Source: Salinarimonas sp052380005
GTDB lineage: Bacteria; Pseudomonadota; Alphaproteobacteria; Rhizobiales; Beijerinckiaceae
DNA length: 64,000 bases
Reading direction: 5' to 3' (one strand)
NCBI GenBank assembly: GCA_052380005.1
Contig: JBQTCJ010000003.1
Made by a program: the position numbers and the translations under genes. The notes below the pieces were generated by a model. That model made no database searches. It was not told the DNA's origin and saw only the letters and a list, made by a program, of their open reading frames with translations. Positions 52,051 to 61,631 of this stretch are shown here, one piece after another. Position 1 is the first letter of the stretch. Each line of letters opens with the position of its first letter.

Positions 52051-53203
52051 GCGGGACCTGCGCAGCCTCCGCGTCCGCGTCGGCGCCCCGGGCGCAGAGC
52101 GCGGGCTCGGCGAGCACGAGCCGCGGGTCGAGGGGCTCCAGGTCCTCGACGAGCGCCGCGTCGGCCCGTGTCGGCGCGCAGGTCTCGGAGACCCAGAGCG
52201 GGTTCGCGGCGCCGTCTGCCCGCGCCCAGTCGACGCGGTTTCCGGCGACGAGATGATCGCGGCAAGCCCCACCGTCCTCCGCCGCCTTCCAGACGTAGAT
52301 CGCCACGTTCGTGAAGGGCTGCGCGCGGGCGACGACGACGTTGTCGAGGACCTCGGCCTGCGCGCCGCCGGCGACGCCGATGCCGTACTGGCCGGGATCG
52401 ACGAGGACGTTGCCCTCGACGCGCACGCGCCCGCCGCCGTGGTCGCCCACCAGGATTCCCCCGCCCGACGGGCTCGGGCCGCCGCCGAGGATGCGGTTTC
52501 CCGCGACGCGGATCGGCGAGGCCGACGTGCCTTCCGAGCGGAAGAGGTTGATGGCGTCCTCCGGCGCGCCGCGGCCGGGGTGCGAGACGATCGTGGTGCA
52601 GGCGATCGCGTTGCCGGGACCGGTCACCTTGTCGAGCTGAACGCCCTGGCCCCGCGGCTGCGGCCCCTGCATGTCGAGGAACCAGGTGGCGCGCACGACG
52701 ACGCCGGTCGAGCGGTGGGCGTAGACGCCCGACGCCGCCCGCTCCACGCTGCCGCCGAGCACCAGCACGTCGGCCGAGCCGTCGATGACGACGCCGCTCT
52801 CGACGGCGTCCGTGACGGCGAGGTCGCGCAGCACCACCTCCCGCGCCCCCTCGATGCGCACGCCCGCGCCGCCGCAGCGCGACAGGGACAAGCCGTCCAG
52901 GACCACGCGCGTGGCGCCGCGTACGAGCACGCAGTCCCCGTCCGCGCCGTCGATCCGGATGTCGCGCAGGACGACGTCCGCGCCACCCTCGACGCGGATC
53001 GGCCCGGAGCGCGTGCAGGCCTCGCCGCAGCCGCTCGCCGGTCGCTCGCGCAGGAGCGTCTCGGCGAGCGCCGTCACGCGATCGGCCTCGGCGCGGACGG
53101 GGAGGGCGCTCACGGCCAGCCCCGCGAGCGCGGCGAAGGCCGTGCGGCCGAGCGTCCCCCTCCGTCCGCCCCGCGCCATCCTCCCGCCCCCCACCCATTT
53201 CAT
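52037..53203 (-). CDS. Exported right-handed beta-helix protein
   Basis: About 388 residues. A signal peptide (RTAFAALAGLAVSALPVRAEA region) is followed by repeated PbH1-type coils such as GADVVLRDIRIDGADGDCV and GAREVVLRDLAVTDAVESGV, and later GNRILGGGPSPSGGGILVGD. This fold is typical of polysaccharide lyases, hydrolases and epimerases. Catalytic residues cannot be picked out. The start is uncertain: ATG 53203, ATG 53179 (GGAGG too close) or GTG 53218. Its position among exopolysaccharide genes suggests action on the polymer during export. Confidence 0.75.
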   Translation of the reverse strand: MKWVGGGRMARGGRRGTLGRTAFAALAGLAVSALPVRAEADRVTALAETLLRERPASGCGEACTRSGPIRVEGGADVVLRDIRIDGADGDCVLVRGATRVVLDGLSLSRCGGAGVRIEGAREVVLRDLAVTDAVESGVVIDGSADVLVLGGSVERAASGVYAHRSTGVVVRATWFLDMQGPQPRGQGVQLDKVTGPGNAIACTTIVSHPGRGAPEDAINLFRSEGTSASPIRVAGNRILGGGPSPSGGGILVGDHGGGRVRVEGNVLVDPGQYGIGVAGGAQAEVLDNVVVARAQPFTNVAIYVWKAAEDGGACRDHLVAGNRVDWARADGAANPLWVSETCAPTRADAALVEDLEPLDPRLVLAEPALCARGADADAEAAQVPLNRH

Positions 53204-53223
53204 CCGCGATCGAGGCACCAGCC

Positions 53224-54024
53224 GTGAAGACGCAAGCCCCCCTGTCCCGCTGCCGCATCCTCGGCGTCGACGTCGCCATGGTCAACGTGCGCCGCGCCCT
53301 CGACGAGGTCGCCGGCTTCGTCGCGCGCCGGGAAACGCGCTACGTCTGCTTCAGCGACGTGCACTCGATCATGCGCGCGCAGGAAGACCCCGCGCACCGG
53401 GCGGCGCTCGCGGGCGCGGACCTCGTCATGCCGGACGGCCAGCCGCTCGCCTGGACGGGACGGCTGCGCGGCCATGCGGGCGTCGAGCGCGTCTGCGGCC
53501 CGGATTTCCTGACCGCGTTCTGCCGCGCCACCGCGGCGCAGGGCTGGGGACACTATTTCTACGGCGGCGCCGACGGCGTCGCGCAGGCGCTGGCCGAGCG
53601 CCTCGCCTCAGAGGCGCCGGGCCTCGTCGTCGCCGGCGCGGAGACGCCGCCGTTCCGCGCGCTCTCGGAGACCGAGCGGGCGCAGACGCTCGATCGCATC
53701 CGTGCATCGGGCGCGCGCGTGCTGTGGGTCGGCCTCGGCTGCCCCAAGCAGGAGAAATGGCTCCACGAGAACAGCGCGGCACTGGAGGGCATCGTCTGCC
53801 TCGGCGTCGGCGCCGCCTTCGACTTCGCCACCGGACGGGTGCGCCGGGCGCCGCCCGTGATGCGCCGTCTCGGGCTCGAATGGCTGCATCGCCTCGGAAG
53901 CGAGCCACGCCGGCTGTGGCGCCGCTACCTCGTGCTCGCGCCACGCTTCGTGCTCGCGACGCTGATGGAGTCCCGCAGCCGCCGCGCGGGGCTGCCGCCG
54001 GCCGATCCGCGCACATCGGGGTGA
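53224..54024 (+). CDS. WecG/TagA/CpsF family glycosyltransferase (GT26)
   Basis: 266-residue membrane-associated transferase. Family motifs are FSDVHSIMRAQEDP, LVMPDGQPLAWTGRL with the conserved Asp, ERVCGPDFLTAFC, and WVGLGCPKQEKWLHEN followed by GVGAAFDFATGRVRRAPPVM. The start is GTG at 53224, six bases beyond a beta-helix start on the other strand. It probably adds the second sugar to the lipid carrier (ManNAcA, ManNAc or Glc type). Confidence 0.93.
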   Translation: MKTQAPLSRCRILGVDVAMVNVRRALDEVAGFVARRETRYVCFSDVHSIMRAQEDPAHRAALAGADLVMPDGQPLAWTGRLRGHAGVERVCGPDFLTAFCRATAAQGWGHYFYGGADGVAQALAERLASEAPGLVVAGAETPPFRALSETERAQTLDRIRASGARVLWVGLGCPKQEKWLHENSAALEGIVCLGVGAAFDFATGRVRRAPPVMRRLGLEWLHRLGSEPRRLWRRYLVLAPRFVLATLMESRSRRAGLPPADPRTSG

Positions 54025-54033
54025 ACGCGCAAC

Positions 54034-54066
54034 GCTCTCCCCTCTCCACGAGGGAGAGGGGAGAGC
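54034..54066. terminator. Perfect 14-bp hairpin between convergent genes
   Basis: GCTCTCCCCTCTCC and its exact complement GGAGAGGGGAGAGC flank the loop ACGAG. It lies ten bases after the wecG-type stop and 18 before the end of the opposite gene, so it probably ends both transcripts. It is one half-unit of the composite repeat family. Confidence 0.7.
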
Positions 54067-54084
54067 AACGGGGTCTCGCCCGCG

Positions 54085-55782
54085 CTACGCCGACTTGAGC
54101 GACCGATCAGGTCTGTGGCGGTTCGGCGGCATGCGACCGCAGCCCGACGGCTCGAGCCCGCCGAGCCGGGCGGCCAGCGGGCGGACCACTCCCTGGTCGA
54201 GCGCGATCGGCCCGAGCCGGCGCCAGCGGGGCCAGCGGAAGCGCACGTCCGTCACCACGAGCGAGTCCAGCCGGTCGATGTGGTGCTGGCCGTTGGCGTC
54301 GGGCACCCAACCGAGGTCGACGGCGTCGATCTCATGCTCGCGGTAGGCCGCCGGCGTGAGCTCGTCGATGTGCATGAAGCGCAGCCGGTCGCCGTAGTAG
54401 AAGCGGTTGTCCTGCGCGCAGCGTACGAGCCGGCCGGCCTCGTCCTGGAAGATCCGCCCCGCCATGCGGGCGCGCGAGACGTCGCGCACGACGGGGTTCA
54501 TCGGGTGGGGATGCCACGTGCCGCTGCGGAAGTCGTCCGACCAGAACAGGTGCAGCTCGTGGCAATGGTCGGGCGCGGCGCGTCGGTCGATGTTGGTGAA
54601 CATCCACCAGCGGTCGGCGCCGCGCCAGAGCACGGTGTCCGACGCCGAGACGCCGGTCATCAGGTCGCGATCCTTGACCCAGCCGAGAGGGAAATTCTCC
54701 GCGCGCCACAGCTCGATCGTGCCGTTCGCGCTGCTCTCGGGGATCATCCAGCGCTCCCCGTCGACCCGGAACACCATCGGGAAGGACATGTGATACGGCT
54801 GCGCGATCGCCACGCCGAGATCCTCGATCTCCCCGTCGCGCAGGCGCAGCACCGAGATCTCGCCCTTCGCGGGCGTGCCGCCCATGGTCTCGTGGAAGAC
54901 GTAGATGTCCTCGCCGTCCTGCTCGAGGCACGGATCCGCTCGGAACGGGCCGGTGACGAACCGGGGGCGTGCGGGTGCGCCGGTCCCAACCGTCTCGTCG
55001 AGGTCGAACAGCGCGAGCTGCCAGCGCTCCTCGTAGGCGAGCTTCTGGACCGCGCGCACCCCGAGCCGGGCGAGGCAGCGGGCCAGCACCCACGGGTAGA
55101 TCGGGCGCGGCCGCAGCCAGGCCGGCGGCGGGGCGCCCGTGACGGGAGCCGGCAGGCGGCGGTCGACGGCGAGCCCGACGAGCGCATCGACCACGAGCGT
55201 CGCCGCGCGGGCCTCGAGCCTCCGGCGGTTCTCGTTCCAGGACGGCCGGAAGGTCTTGCAGAGCGCCTGCGCGATGGTCGCACCGCTCGCGTCGGCCTCG
55301 CCGCCCACGGCGACGATCGCGAGGCGTGAGAGCGGATCGTCGGAAGCGACCGCGTAGTACCCGAAGGGGCCGGCGTCCGGCACGGCCACGCCGTCGACCT
55401 CGAGGGTCCAGACGCCGAAGCGCGGGCCGACGCCGGGGCTGGGCGGCGCGTTCGCGCTGAGGGACAGGACGACGTCGGGCCGCGCGGGCGGCGTGCCGGC
55501 GTCGGAGGCCGCCGCGACGTACGTGTCCCCGTCGTAGCCCTGCCGCAGGAGCGGCGGGTGCCAGACCCGGCGCGACACGACGCGCTCGATCGCGTCGGCG
55601 AGACGGAAGCCGGGTCCCGGACGCCGCCGACCGCGGCGGCCCGCGGATCGGGCCGGGAACGCCGCGACATGCAGCGCGATGCGCGTGTCGGCGCGCAGCC
55701 GCTCGATCACGTCGCCCTGCCAGCGCGGGATGCGCGGTGCATCGACGAGCATGAGGACGCGCAGGCGATCCGCGGGCGCCAT
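54085..55782 (-). CDS. Two-part protein with GH43-like five-bladed propeller domain
   Basis: 565 residues. The N-terminal 250 or so residues (VLMLVDAPRIPRWQGDVIERL, then PDVVLSLSANAPPSP) resemble the first half of a transferase. The C-terminal 300 resemble the GH43/GINT1 N-terminal propeller domain: FRADPCLEQDGEDIYVFHE, SFPMVFRVDGERWMIPES, ASDTVLWRGADRWWMFTN, IFQDEAGRLVRCAQDN. The repeated acidic strand-loop motifs support a five-bladed propeller. No function is established. It begins one base after the GT4 stop, so it belongs to the exopolysaccharide operon. Confidence 0.6.
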   Translation of the reverse strand: MAPADRLRVLMLVDAPRIPRWQGDVIERLRADTRIALHVAAFPARSAGRRGRRRPGPGFRLADAIERVVSRRVWHPPLLRQGYDGDTYVAAASDAGTPPARPDVVLSLSANAPPSPGVGPRFGVWTLEVDGVAVPDAGPFGYYAVASDDPLSRLAIVAVGGEADASGATIAQALCKTFRPSWNENRRRLEARAATLVVDALVGLAVDRRLPAPVTGAPPPAWLRPRPIYPWVLARCLARLGVRAVQKLAYEERWQLALFDLDETVGTGAPARPRFVTGPFRADPCLEQDGEDIYVFHETMGGTPAKGEISVLRLRDGEIEDLGVAIAQPYHMSFPMVFRVDGERWMIPESSANGTIELWRAENFPLGWVKDRDLMTGVSASDTVLWRGADRWWMFTNIDRRAAPDHCHELHLFWSDDFRSGTWHPHPMNPVVRDVSRARMAGRIFQDEAGRLVRCAQDNRFYYGDRLRFMHIDELTPAAYREHEIDAVDLGWVPDANGQHHIDRLDSLVVTDVRFRWPRWRRLGPIALDQGVVRPLAARLGGLEPSGCGRMPPNRHRPDRSLKSA

Positions 55783-56976
55783 CTACACCTCCGTCGGCTG
55801 CGCCTCGGGCGCCGTCGCGTCGCGCGCCGGATCGGGCGCGACGCCGAAGATCGCGAGGAGCCGCGCCTCGAACGCCTCCTCGCTGAAGGCCGAGAGGTAG
55901 CGCGTGCGGGCGGCGCGGCGGTCGGCCAGGAGGCCTTCGCGGTCGGCGGCGAGCGCCGCGATCCGCGCCGCCATCAGGCGCACGCGCGCATCTGCGGGAA
56001 GCCCACGGTCGATCACGTTGTCGGCGAAGCGCGGGCCGACCATCTCGGGGATGCCGCCCTGTGTCAGCACGATCGGCACGAGCCCGTGGGCCAGCCCCTC
56101 GATCAGCGCGAGCGGCGCGTGGTCGTGCTCGCTCGGGTAGACGAAGACGTCGAGCCGGCTCAGGAACTCGGCCTTGCCGTCCTCGTCGGGGTTGTAGCAA
56201 GTCTCGGTGACGTCCGCGAGCCCCGCCTCCCGCAGCCGTGCCTCGAGCGCCGGCGCGTCGAGCTCGACCGTCGGGCTGCCGCCGATGGCGAGGCGGATGT
56301 CGTGCCCCGCCGCGCGCGCGGCCGCGACGGCGTCGATCGCCGCGAGCACGCCCTTGCGCGGGTCGAAGCGGCCGAACCAGCCGACCCGCACCCGGCCGGC
56401 GGCCGCCATCGGCGGCTCGCCGGGATCGAGTGCGTGGTTGTAGAGGAGGTGCACGTCGCGGAAGAGCCCGCTCTCGCGGCCGATCCGGGCGGTCTCGCCG
56501 GTGATGGCGACGAGCTCCGTTCCCGCGAAGGCGCGGCGCAGGAAGGCGTCCCTGCGGCTCGTGCCGTCGATCATGGCGTCGAGGCCCTCGCAATGCACGT
56601 GCACGAGGACGCGGTCGGCGACGCCCTTGGCCAGCATCGCGACGAGCGCGTCGCGCACGGCCGTGTGCGCCCACGGCGTGAACGACAGGTAGGCCGTGTC
56701 CGCGCGCCGGCCGAGGAGCCGACGCGCGAGGAGGCGGGCGAGGAGCGCCGCGAAGCCGACGAGCTTGCCGGGCGTCTTCCTGCCGATGTCGGCGATCGTG
56801 CGCGCGCTGCCGCCCCACAGGTGCTCGACCGTGACACGCCCGTCCGCCTCGAGCAGACGCCGGATCGCGTCCGCGACGAGGGTCGCGCCGTGGCGCGGCG
56901 GCGGCAGCTGGACGAGGAAGAGCGACGTCGCCTTCCTGCCGACGCGGCTCGACCGGCGGTGCTCGGGCTTGCTCAT
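55783..56976 (-). CDS. Family 4 glycosyltransferase
   Basis: 397-residue GT-B fold transferase. Features are the N-terminal LVQLPPPRHGATLVADAI, the sugar-nucleotide region VGWFGRFDPRKGVLAAIDAV near residue 200, and the EX7E-like motif YPSEHDHAPLALIEGLAHGL near residue 283. Cytoplasmic or peripheral. ATG 56976 overlaps the aminotransferase stop by four bases. Donor and acceptor sugars are unknown. Confidence 0.9.
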   Translation of the reverse strand: MSKPEHRRSSRVGRKATSLFLVQLPPPRHGATLVADAIRRLLEADGRVTVEHLWGGSARTIADIGRKTPGKLVGFAALLARLLARRLLGRRADTAYLSFTPWAHTAVRDALVAMLAKGVADRVLVHVHCEGLDAMIDGTSRRDAFLRRAFAGTELVAITGETARIGRESGLFRDVHLLYNHALDPGEPPMAAAGRVRVGWFGRFDPRKGVLAAIDAVAAARAAGHDIRLAIGGSPTVELDAPALEARLREAGLADVTETCYNPDEDGKAEFLSRLDVFVYPSEHDHAPLALIEGLAHGLVPIVLTQGGIPEMVGPRFADNVIDRGLPADARVRLMAARIAALAADREGLLADRRAARTRYLSAFSEEAFEARLLAIFGVAPDPARDATAPEAQPTEV

Positions 56977-58163
56977 GCGTCGGTTCCGGTCCTCGGGGGC
57001 GCGCCCGCGGCGCGTGCCTCGGCGAGCACCCGCGATACCGCCGCCGCGATCTCGGCGGGGGCCGCGTCGGGCATGGTCGGGTAGAGCGGGAGCGTGATCA
57101 CGCTGCGCGCGAACAGCTCCGAGCGCGCGAGGCCCGACGAGGCGACGCCGGCGAAGGCGGTCATCTCGTGGGCCGGCGGGTAGTGGAGGCTCGTCTGGAT
57201 GCCCGTCGCCGCGAGGCCGGCGCGCACGGCGTCGCGCAGGTCCGGGGCGACGACGATCGCCGCGACGTGCGCGGCGCCGGCGCCGTCCCGCGCCGCCGTG
57301 CCGAAGACGTAGCGCACGTCCTCGGGCGCCTGGCGGAACGCCTCGGCGTACGACCGCGCGAGGGCCCGCCGGCGGGCGTTCGCCTCCGGCAGGCGCTCGA
57401 GCTGGACGCTCGCGAGCGCGGCGCGCAGGTCGTCCATGCGGTAGTTGAAGCCGGTATCGACGACGTCGTAGGTCCCGAGCCGCCGCGAATGCCGCTCCCA
57501 GGTCAGCGAGGTCATGCCGTGGGAGCGCAGCGAGCGGATGCGGGCGGCGAGCGCGTCGTCGTTGGTCACGACCATGCCGCCCTCGCCGCAGGTCATGTTC
57601 TTGTTGGAGAAGAACGAGAAGCAGCCGACGTCGCCGATCGTGCCGAGGAAGCGGCCGTCCGGTGCCGTCTGGAGCGGCGCGTGGCAGGCGTCCTCGATCA
57701 GCCGAAGCCCGCGGCGCCTGCAGATCGCCTCGAGCTCGGCCATGCGCGCCGGGTAGCCGCCGTAGTGCATGGCGACGACGGCCACGGTGCGCGGGCCGAT
57801 GCGGGCCTCGACCTCGGCGGGGTCGAGCGTCGGCTCCTCCAGGGAGACGATGTCGCCGAAGACCGGCGTCGCCCCGCTCGCCACCGTCATGTTGGCGGCG
57901 GCGATGAAGTTGATCGACGGTTGGATCACCTCCTCGCCCGGCTCGCGCCCGATCCCGAGCGCGGCGTAGGCGAGGTGGAGCGCCGCGGTGCCGTTCGTCA
58001 CCGCGACGGCGTGGCGCACGCCGTGGAGCTCGGCGAAGCGCGCCTCGAAGGCGGCGGCGCGCGGTCCCGTCGAGAGCCAGCCGGAGCGCACGCAGGCGAC
58101 GAGCGCGTCCTCCTCCGCCTGGCCGAGGTCGGGGGTGGAGAGCGGATAGATCCAGTCGCTCAT
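56973..58163 (-). CDS. DegT/DnrJ/EryC1/StrS-type sugar aminotransferase
   Basis: 396-residue PLP enzyme that aminates a keto-sugar nucleotide. The PLP lysine is Lys188 in FFSNKNMTCGEGG. AVTNGTAALHLAY (phosphate site) and RLIEDACHAPL (Asp bonding the pyridine) are present. ATG 58163 shares one base with the stop of the upstream fusion gene (TGATG). The amino sugar is presumably built for the exopolysaccharide from the product of the adjacent epimerase/dehydratase domain. Confidence 0.93.
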   Translation of the reverse strand: MSDWIYPLSTPDLGQAEEDALVACVRSGWLSTGPRAAAFEARFAELHGVRHAVAVTNGTAALHLAYAALGIGREPGEEVIQPSINFIAAANMTVASGATPVFGDIVSLEEPTLDPAEVEARIGPRTVAVVAMHYGGYPARMAELEAICRRRGLRLIEDACHAPLQTAPDGRFLGTIGDVGCFSFFSNKNMTCGEGGMVVTNDDALAARIRSLRSHGMTSLTWERHSRRLGTYDVVDTGFNYRMDDLRAALASVQLERLPEANARRRALARSYAEAFRQAPEDVRYVFGTAARDGAGAAHVAAIVVAPDLRDAVRAGLAATGIQTSLHYPPAHEMTAFAGVASSGLARSELFARSVITLPLYPTMPDAAPAEIAAAVSRVLAEARAAGAPPRTGTDA

Positions 58164-60049
58164 CAGGCGGCTCCGAGGTTGAGGTCGGCGGAGCGCGTCT
58201 CGACGAGCTCCTGGGCGCGGGCGTAGTCCTCGGGGCGGCCGATATCGAGCCACATCGCGTCGTTTCGGTAGACGCGCACCGTCTCGCCCGCCGCGATCAG
58301 CCGCAGGACCAGATCGGGGAAGTCGAGGTACTCGCCGGCGCGGATGTGGGTCAGCACGCGGGGGCTGTAGGCGTAGATGCCCATCGAGACGTCGTGGGAC
58401 ATCTCCGGCTTCTCGCGGTAGCCGACGACGTTGCCGCCCTCGTCGACCTCGAGCACCCCGAGGTCGATCTTGACGCTGCGGTTGTGCGCCGCGATCGTCA
58501 GCGCCGCGCCCGACGCCGTGTGGTCGCGCAGCACCGCGCCGTAGTCGATGTCGGTGAGCACGTCACCGTTCATGACGAGGAAGGGCTCGTCGAGCCCGCC
58601 GACGCTCGCCAGCGAGCCGGCGGTGCCGGTGGGCGCCTCCTCGTCGACGAAATCGATGTCGATCTTCGCCCGCAGCGAGGCCTGCTGGTCCACGAAGGCG
58701 CGGATGAGGCCCGAGAGGTGGCCGAGCGTCAGCGTCGCGCGGCCGAAGCCGCAGGCGGCGAGCTGGTGGAGCACGAGCTCGAGGATCGGCTTGTCGCCGA
58801 GCGGCACGAGGGGCTTGGGCAGGCTCGCGGTGTAGGGCCGCAGCCGCACGCCCTTGCCGCCGGCGAGGATCACCGCGCGGGGCTTGCCCGCCGTGCCGCG
58901 GGCGATCGCCGCCGCCCCGCCGCGCAGGCCGGGAAGCGCATAGTTACCGTAGAAGTCGCGCCGCTCCTCGACGTCCTCGAAGACACGGTTGCCGAGCGCC
59001 TCCAGGATCTCGTCGATCCCGTCCTCGACGGAGTGGATCGGCTCGATCATCAGCGTGTCGCGCATCTTGGCGAAGCTTACGCGGTAGTTGCGCGGGTCGT
59101 TCGAGGCGCTGACCTCCTTCACGCGCGCCTGCGGCAGGCGCTCGCGGATCAGCTCGACGATGCTGCGCTTCGTGTGGTTGTTGCGGTCGGCGCCGACGTT
59201 GAAGGTCTCGAAGCTCACGGTCTCCCGCGGCATGCGCAGCACCCGGTCGATCACGCGGGCGAAGTCGCGCACGTGGCAGTAGGGCCGCCAGGTCGTGGCG
59301 TCGTAGACGACGAGCTCGCGCCCGAGGAAGAGCTCGCGGGTGAACTCGTTGACCGTGAGGTCGAAGCGCATGCGCGGCGCCAGCCCGAAGGCGGTGGAGA
59401 AGCGCAGGATCGTGACGTCGTAGTCGACCTTGCCCCGCAGCGAGGCGAGATGGCGCTCGATGTCGACCTTGGCCTTGGCGTAGAGCGAGAGCGGACGCAG
59501 CTCGAAGCTCTCGTCGGCGATCCGGTCCTCCGAGATCATGCCGTAGTTCGAGCAGGTCGAGACGAAGATCACCTTGTTGAGCGCGCGCCCGTCGAGCGCG
59601 GCGATGAAGGAGAGCATGCCGCGCTCGTTGATCGCGGCGGATTCGTCCGGGAACTTCTTGGTGATCGGGTCGCCGACGAGGCCGCCCAGGATGACGACGT
59701 CGCTCACGCCCTCGAGCGCCCGCGCGACGACCTCGCGGTCGCCGAAGTCGCCGTGGAGGAAGGCGTAGCCCTCGCGTGCGGCGAGCCCCATCGAGGCCGG
59801 GCCGTTGCGGTAGACGCCGAGGTCGAGATTGCGCACGCGGTAGCCGCGATCGAGCAGGTGCTCGATGACGGGGATGCCGACGTAGCCGCCGCCGCCGACG
59901 ACGAGGACGGTCCGGCCGCCGCCGTCGCCGCTTTTGGCGAGACGCCGCTCCTCCTCCGCCTCGATCGCGCTCACGACGTCGCCGGGAAGCTCGCGCTCGT
60001 CCGCGCCGATCGGCGCGAATGGGGCGCTCATGGTCTGGCTAGTCCACAT
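58163..60049 (-). CDS. Fusion of NAD-dependent epimerase/dehydratase and sugar nucleotidyltransferase
   Basis: 628 residues in two enzymes. Residues about 48-370 form an extended SDR: VLVVGGGGYVGIPVIEHLL, FVSTCSNYGM, the catalytic YxxxK as SLYAKAK, and a substrate region ATTWRPYCHVRDFA. Residues about 388-615 form a nucleotidyltransferase: AVILAGGKGVRLRPYTASLP, LVMNGDVLTDID, WLDIGRPEDYARA. These are usually separate genes for NDP-sugar activation and conversion. I prefer ATG 60049 (GGGAG upstream) over ATG 60031. The nucleotide and sugar cannot be told; the RLRPYT pattern fits GDP-mannose- or dTDP-glucose-type enzymes. Confidence 0.88.
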   Translation of the reverse strand: MWTSQTMSAPFAPIGADERELPGDVVSAIEAEEERRLAKSGDGGGRTVLVVGGGGYVGIPVIEHLLDRGYRVRNLDLGVYRNGPASMGLAAREGYAFLHGDFGDREVVARALEGVSDVVILGGLVGDPITKKFPDESAAINERGMLSFIAALDGRALNKVIFVSTCSNYGMISEDRIADESFELRPLSLYAKAKVDIERHLASLRGKVDYDVTILRFSTAFGLAPRMRFDLTVNEFTRELFLGRELVVYDATTWRPYCHVRDFARVIDRVLRMPRETVSFETFNVGADRNNHTKRSIVELIRERLPQARVKEVSASNDPRNYRVSFAKMRDTLMIEPIHSVEDGIDEILEALGNRVFEDVEERRDFYGNYALPGLRGGAAAIARGTAGKPRAVILAGGKGVRLRPYTASLPKPLVPLGDKPILELVLHQLAACGFGRATLTLGHLSGLIRAFVDQQASLRAKIDIDFVDEEAPTGTAGSLASVGGLDEPFLVMNGDVLTDIDYGAVLRDHTASGAALTIAAHNRSVKIDLGVLEVDEGGNVVGYREKPEMSHDVSMGIYAYSPRVLTHIRAGEYLDFPDLVLRLIAAGETVRVYRNDAMWLDIGRPEDYARAQELVETRSADLNLGAA

Positions 60050-60173
60050 TGGTACGAACTCCCACGCTGATCTGTCCCAGGGCGACACGAGAACCGAGGT
60101 CTGCCGCTCCGTTGCCGGAACCGGTGCAATTCGAGCACCATTTTCGGCGTCCCGATCGCGAAATTCCTCTACG

Positions 60174-61631
60174 TCATGCCGTGCGCAGCCCGCGCTGCTG
60201 CGGCTGCGGCGCGTGCGCCGGCGTGAGGGCCTCCGCGGACAGCGCGATCGCGGCGCCGAGGCCGGCGCCGGCGATCGCCGCCAGCAGGGCGAGGACGACG
60301 GGCGGCAGGCTCGCGGGGCGGTGCGGCAGGCTCGCCGGCGAGAGCACGCGCGCGGTGGGCAGCTGCAGGCCCACCTGCTCCGTCACCTGGTTCATCCGCG
60401 AGAGGTAGTCGTTGAGCACCCCCTGGCTCGCCGCCGCCTCGCGCTGGAGGGCGCGCAGCTCGATCATCCGCTCGTCGAGCGCGGTGGTCCGCGAGGCGGC
60501 CTCCTCGACGCGCGCCAGCATCTCCCGCTCGCGGTCCTCGGCGATGCGGAACTCGTCGCGCACGCTCTGGGCGGCGCGGCCGAGCTCGGCGCGCAGCTGG
60601 GCCTGGAGCCCCTCGACCTGCTCGCGGGCGCGCACCATCCGCGGGTGGTTGGGGAGGAGATCGCTCGCGAGCGCCGCCTCGCGATCGAGGGCCTCGGTGA
60701 GGGCGGCGCGCAGGCTCTGGACCGTGCCCGACGAGACCGCCTGCGGCAGCGCGTCGATGCCCGCCTCGCCGCGCGCGACCCGCTCCACGGCCTCCAGCCG
60801 GGCGCGCGCCGCGGACGCGTCCGCCCGCGCGGCCGCGTATTCCTCGTTCAGGAGCGCGAGCTGCTGGCCGTCGATCTCCGTCTCGCCGGCGCGCACGATC
60901 CCGTTGCGCTGCGCGAAGGCCTGGACGGCCGCCTCGGCCTCGCGCACGCGAGCCCGCAGGCCCTCCAGGCGCTCGTCGAGGAGGCGCCCGGCCCGGCCGA
61001 GCTCTTCCGCCTCGGCGCGGGACTGGTCCTCGAGGTAGGCGTCGACGACCGCGTCCGCGACCGCCTGCGCACGCCGTGGCGTCTGCGCCAGCGCGGAGAC
61101 CTCGAGCACGTAGGTGCCGGGCACGCGCGAGACCGTCACCGAGCGCGCCAGCGCCTCGATCGCGCGATCCGTGCTGCCGCCCTCGCGGGGCGCCTCGCCG
61201 TCGACGAGGGTGCGCAGCCGGGTGACGACGCCGGGGCTCTCGGCGGCGGGACCCAGCGCCGCGTGCGCGGCGGCGAGCACGTTGTAGGAGCCGATGATCG
61301 CGACCTGGCTCTCGAGGCGCACGATGTCGGGCGTCTGCGCGCCCGGCACGAAGGCGCCCGGCACGACCTGCTGCTCGCGCGGATCGATCATCACACGCGT
61401 CGTCGACTTGTAGATCGGAGGCGTCAGGAAGCCGTAGGCGGCACCCATGGCACCGCAGACGAGCGCGGGGACGAGGATGAGCCAGGGCCGCCGCCGCAGG
61501 CGTCCGAGGAGGCCGGCGGCGTCGCGCATCGCCGATGCGAGGTCGTCCCCCAGCGACCGGGTGTCCGCGGCCTCGACCTGGCGGGGCAGCGGGAAGACGC
61601 GGTCGCGCTCATCGATCGGTGGGACCGACAT
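60174..61631 (-). CDS. Wzz/GumC-type polysaccharide chain-length protein
   Basis: 485-residue inner-membrane polysaccharide co-polymerase. One membrane helix near residue 50 (PWLILVPALVCGAMGAAYG) and one near the C-terminus (VVLALLAAIAGAGLGAAIAL) bracket a long coiled-coil periplasmic domain. The Pro-rich motif before the second helix is weak, and no tyrosine kinase domain is fused. Its start lies within the last 23 bases of the polymerase gene. It sets chain length for Wzy-dependent assembly. Confidence 0.9.
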   Translation of the reverse strand: MSVPPIDERDRVFPLPRQVEAADTRSLGDDLASAMRDAAGLLGRLRRRPWLILVPALVCGAMGAAYGFLTPPIYKSTTRVMIDPREQQVVPGAFVPGAQTPDIVRLESQVAIIGSYNVLAAAHAALGPAAESPGVVTRLRTLVDGEAPREGGSTDRAIEALARSVTVSRVPGTYVLEVSALAQTPRRAQAVADAVVDAYLEDQSRAEAEELGRAGRLLDERLEGLRARVREAEAAVQAFAQRNGIVRAGETEIDGQQLALLNEEYAAARADASAARARLEAVERVARGEAGIDALPQAVSSGTVQSLRAALTEALDREAALASDLLPNHPRMVRAREQVEGLQAQLRAELGRAAQSVRDEFRIAEDREREMLARVEEAASRTTALDERMIELRALQREAAASQGVLNDYLSRMNQVTEQVGLQLPTARVLSPASLPHRPASLPPVVLALLAAIAGAGLGAAIALSAEALTPAHAPQPQQRGLRTA

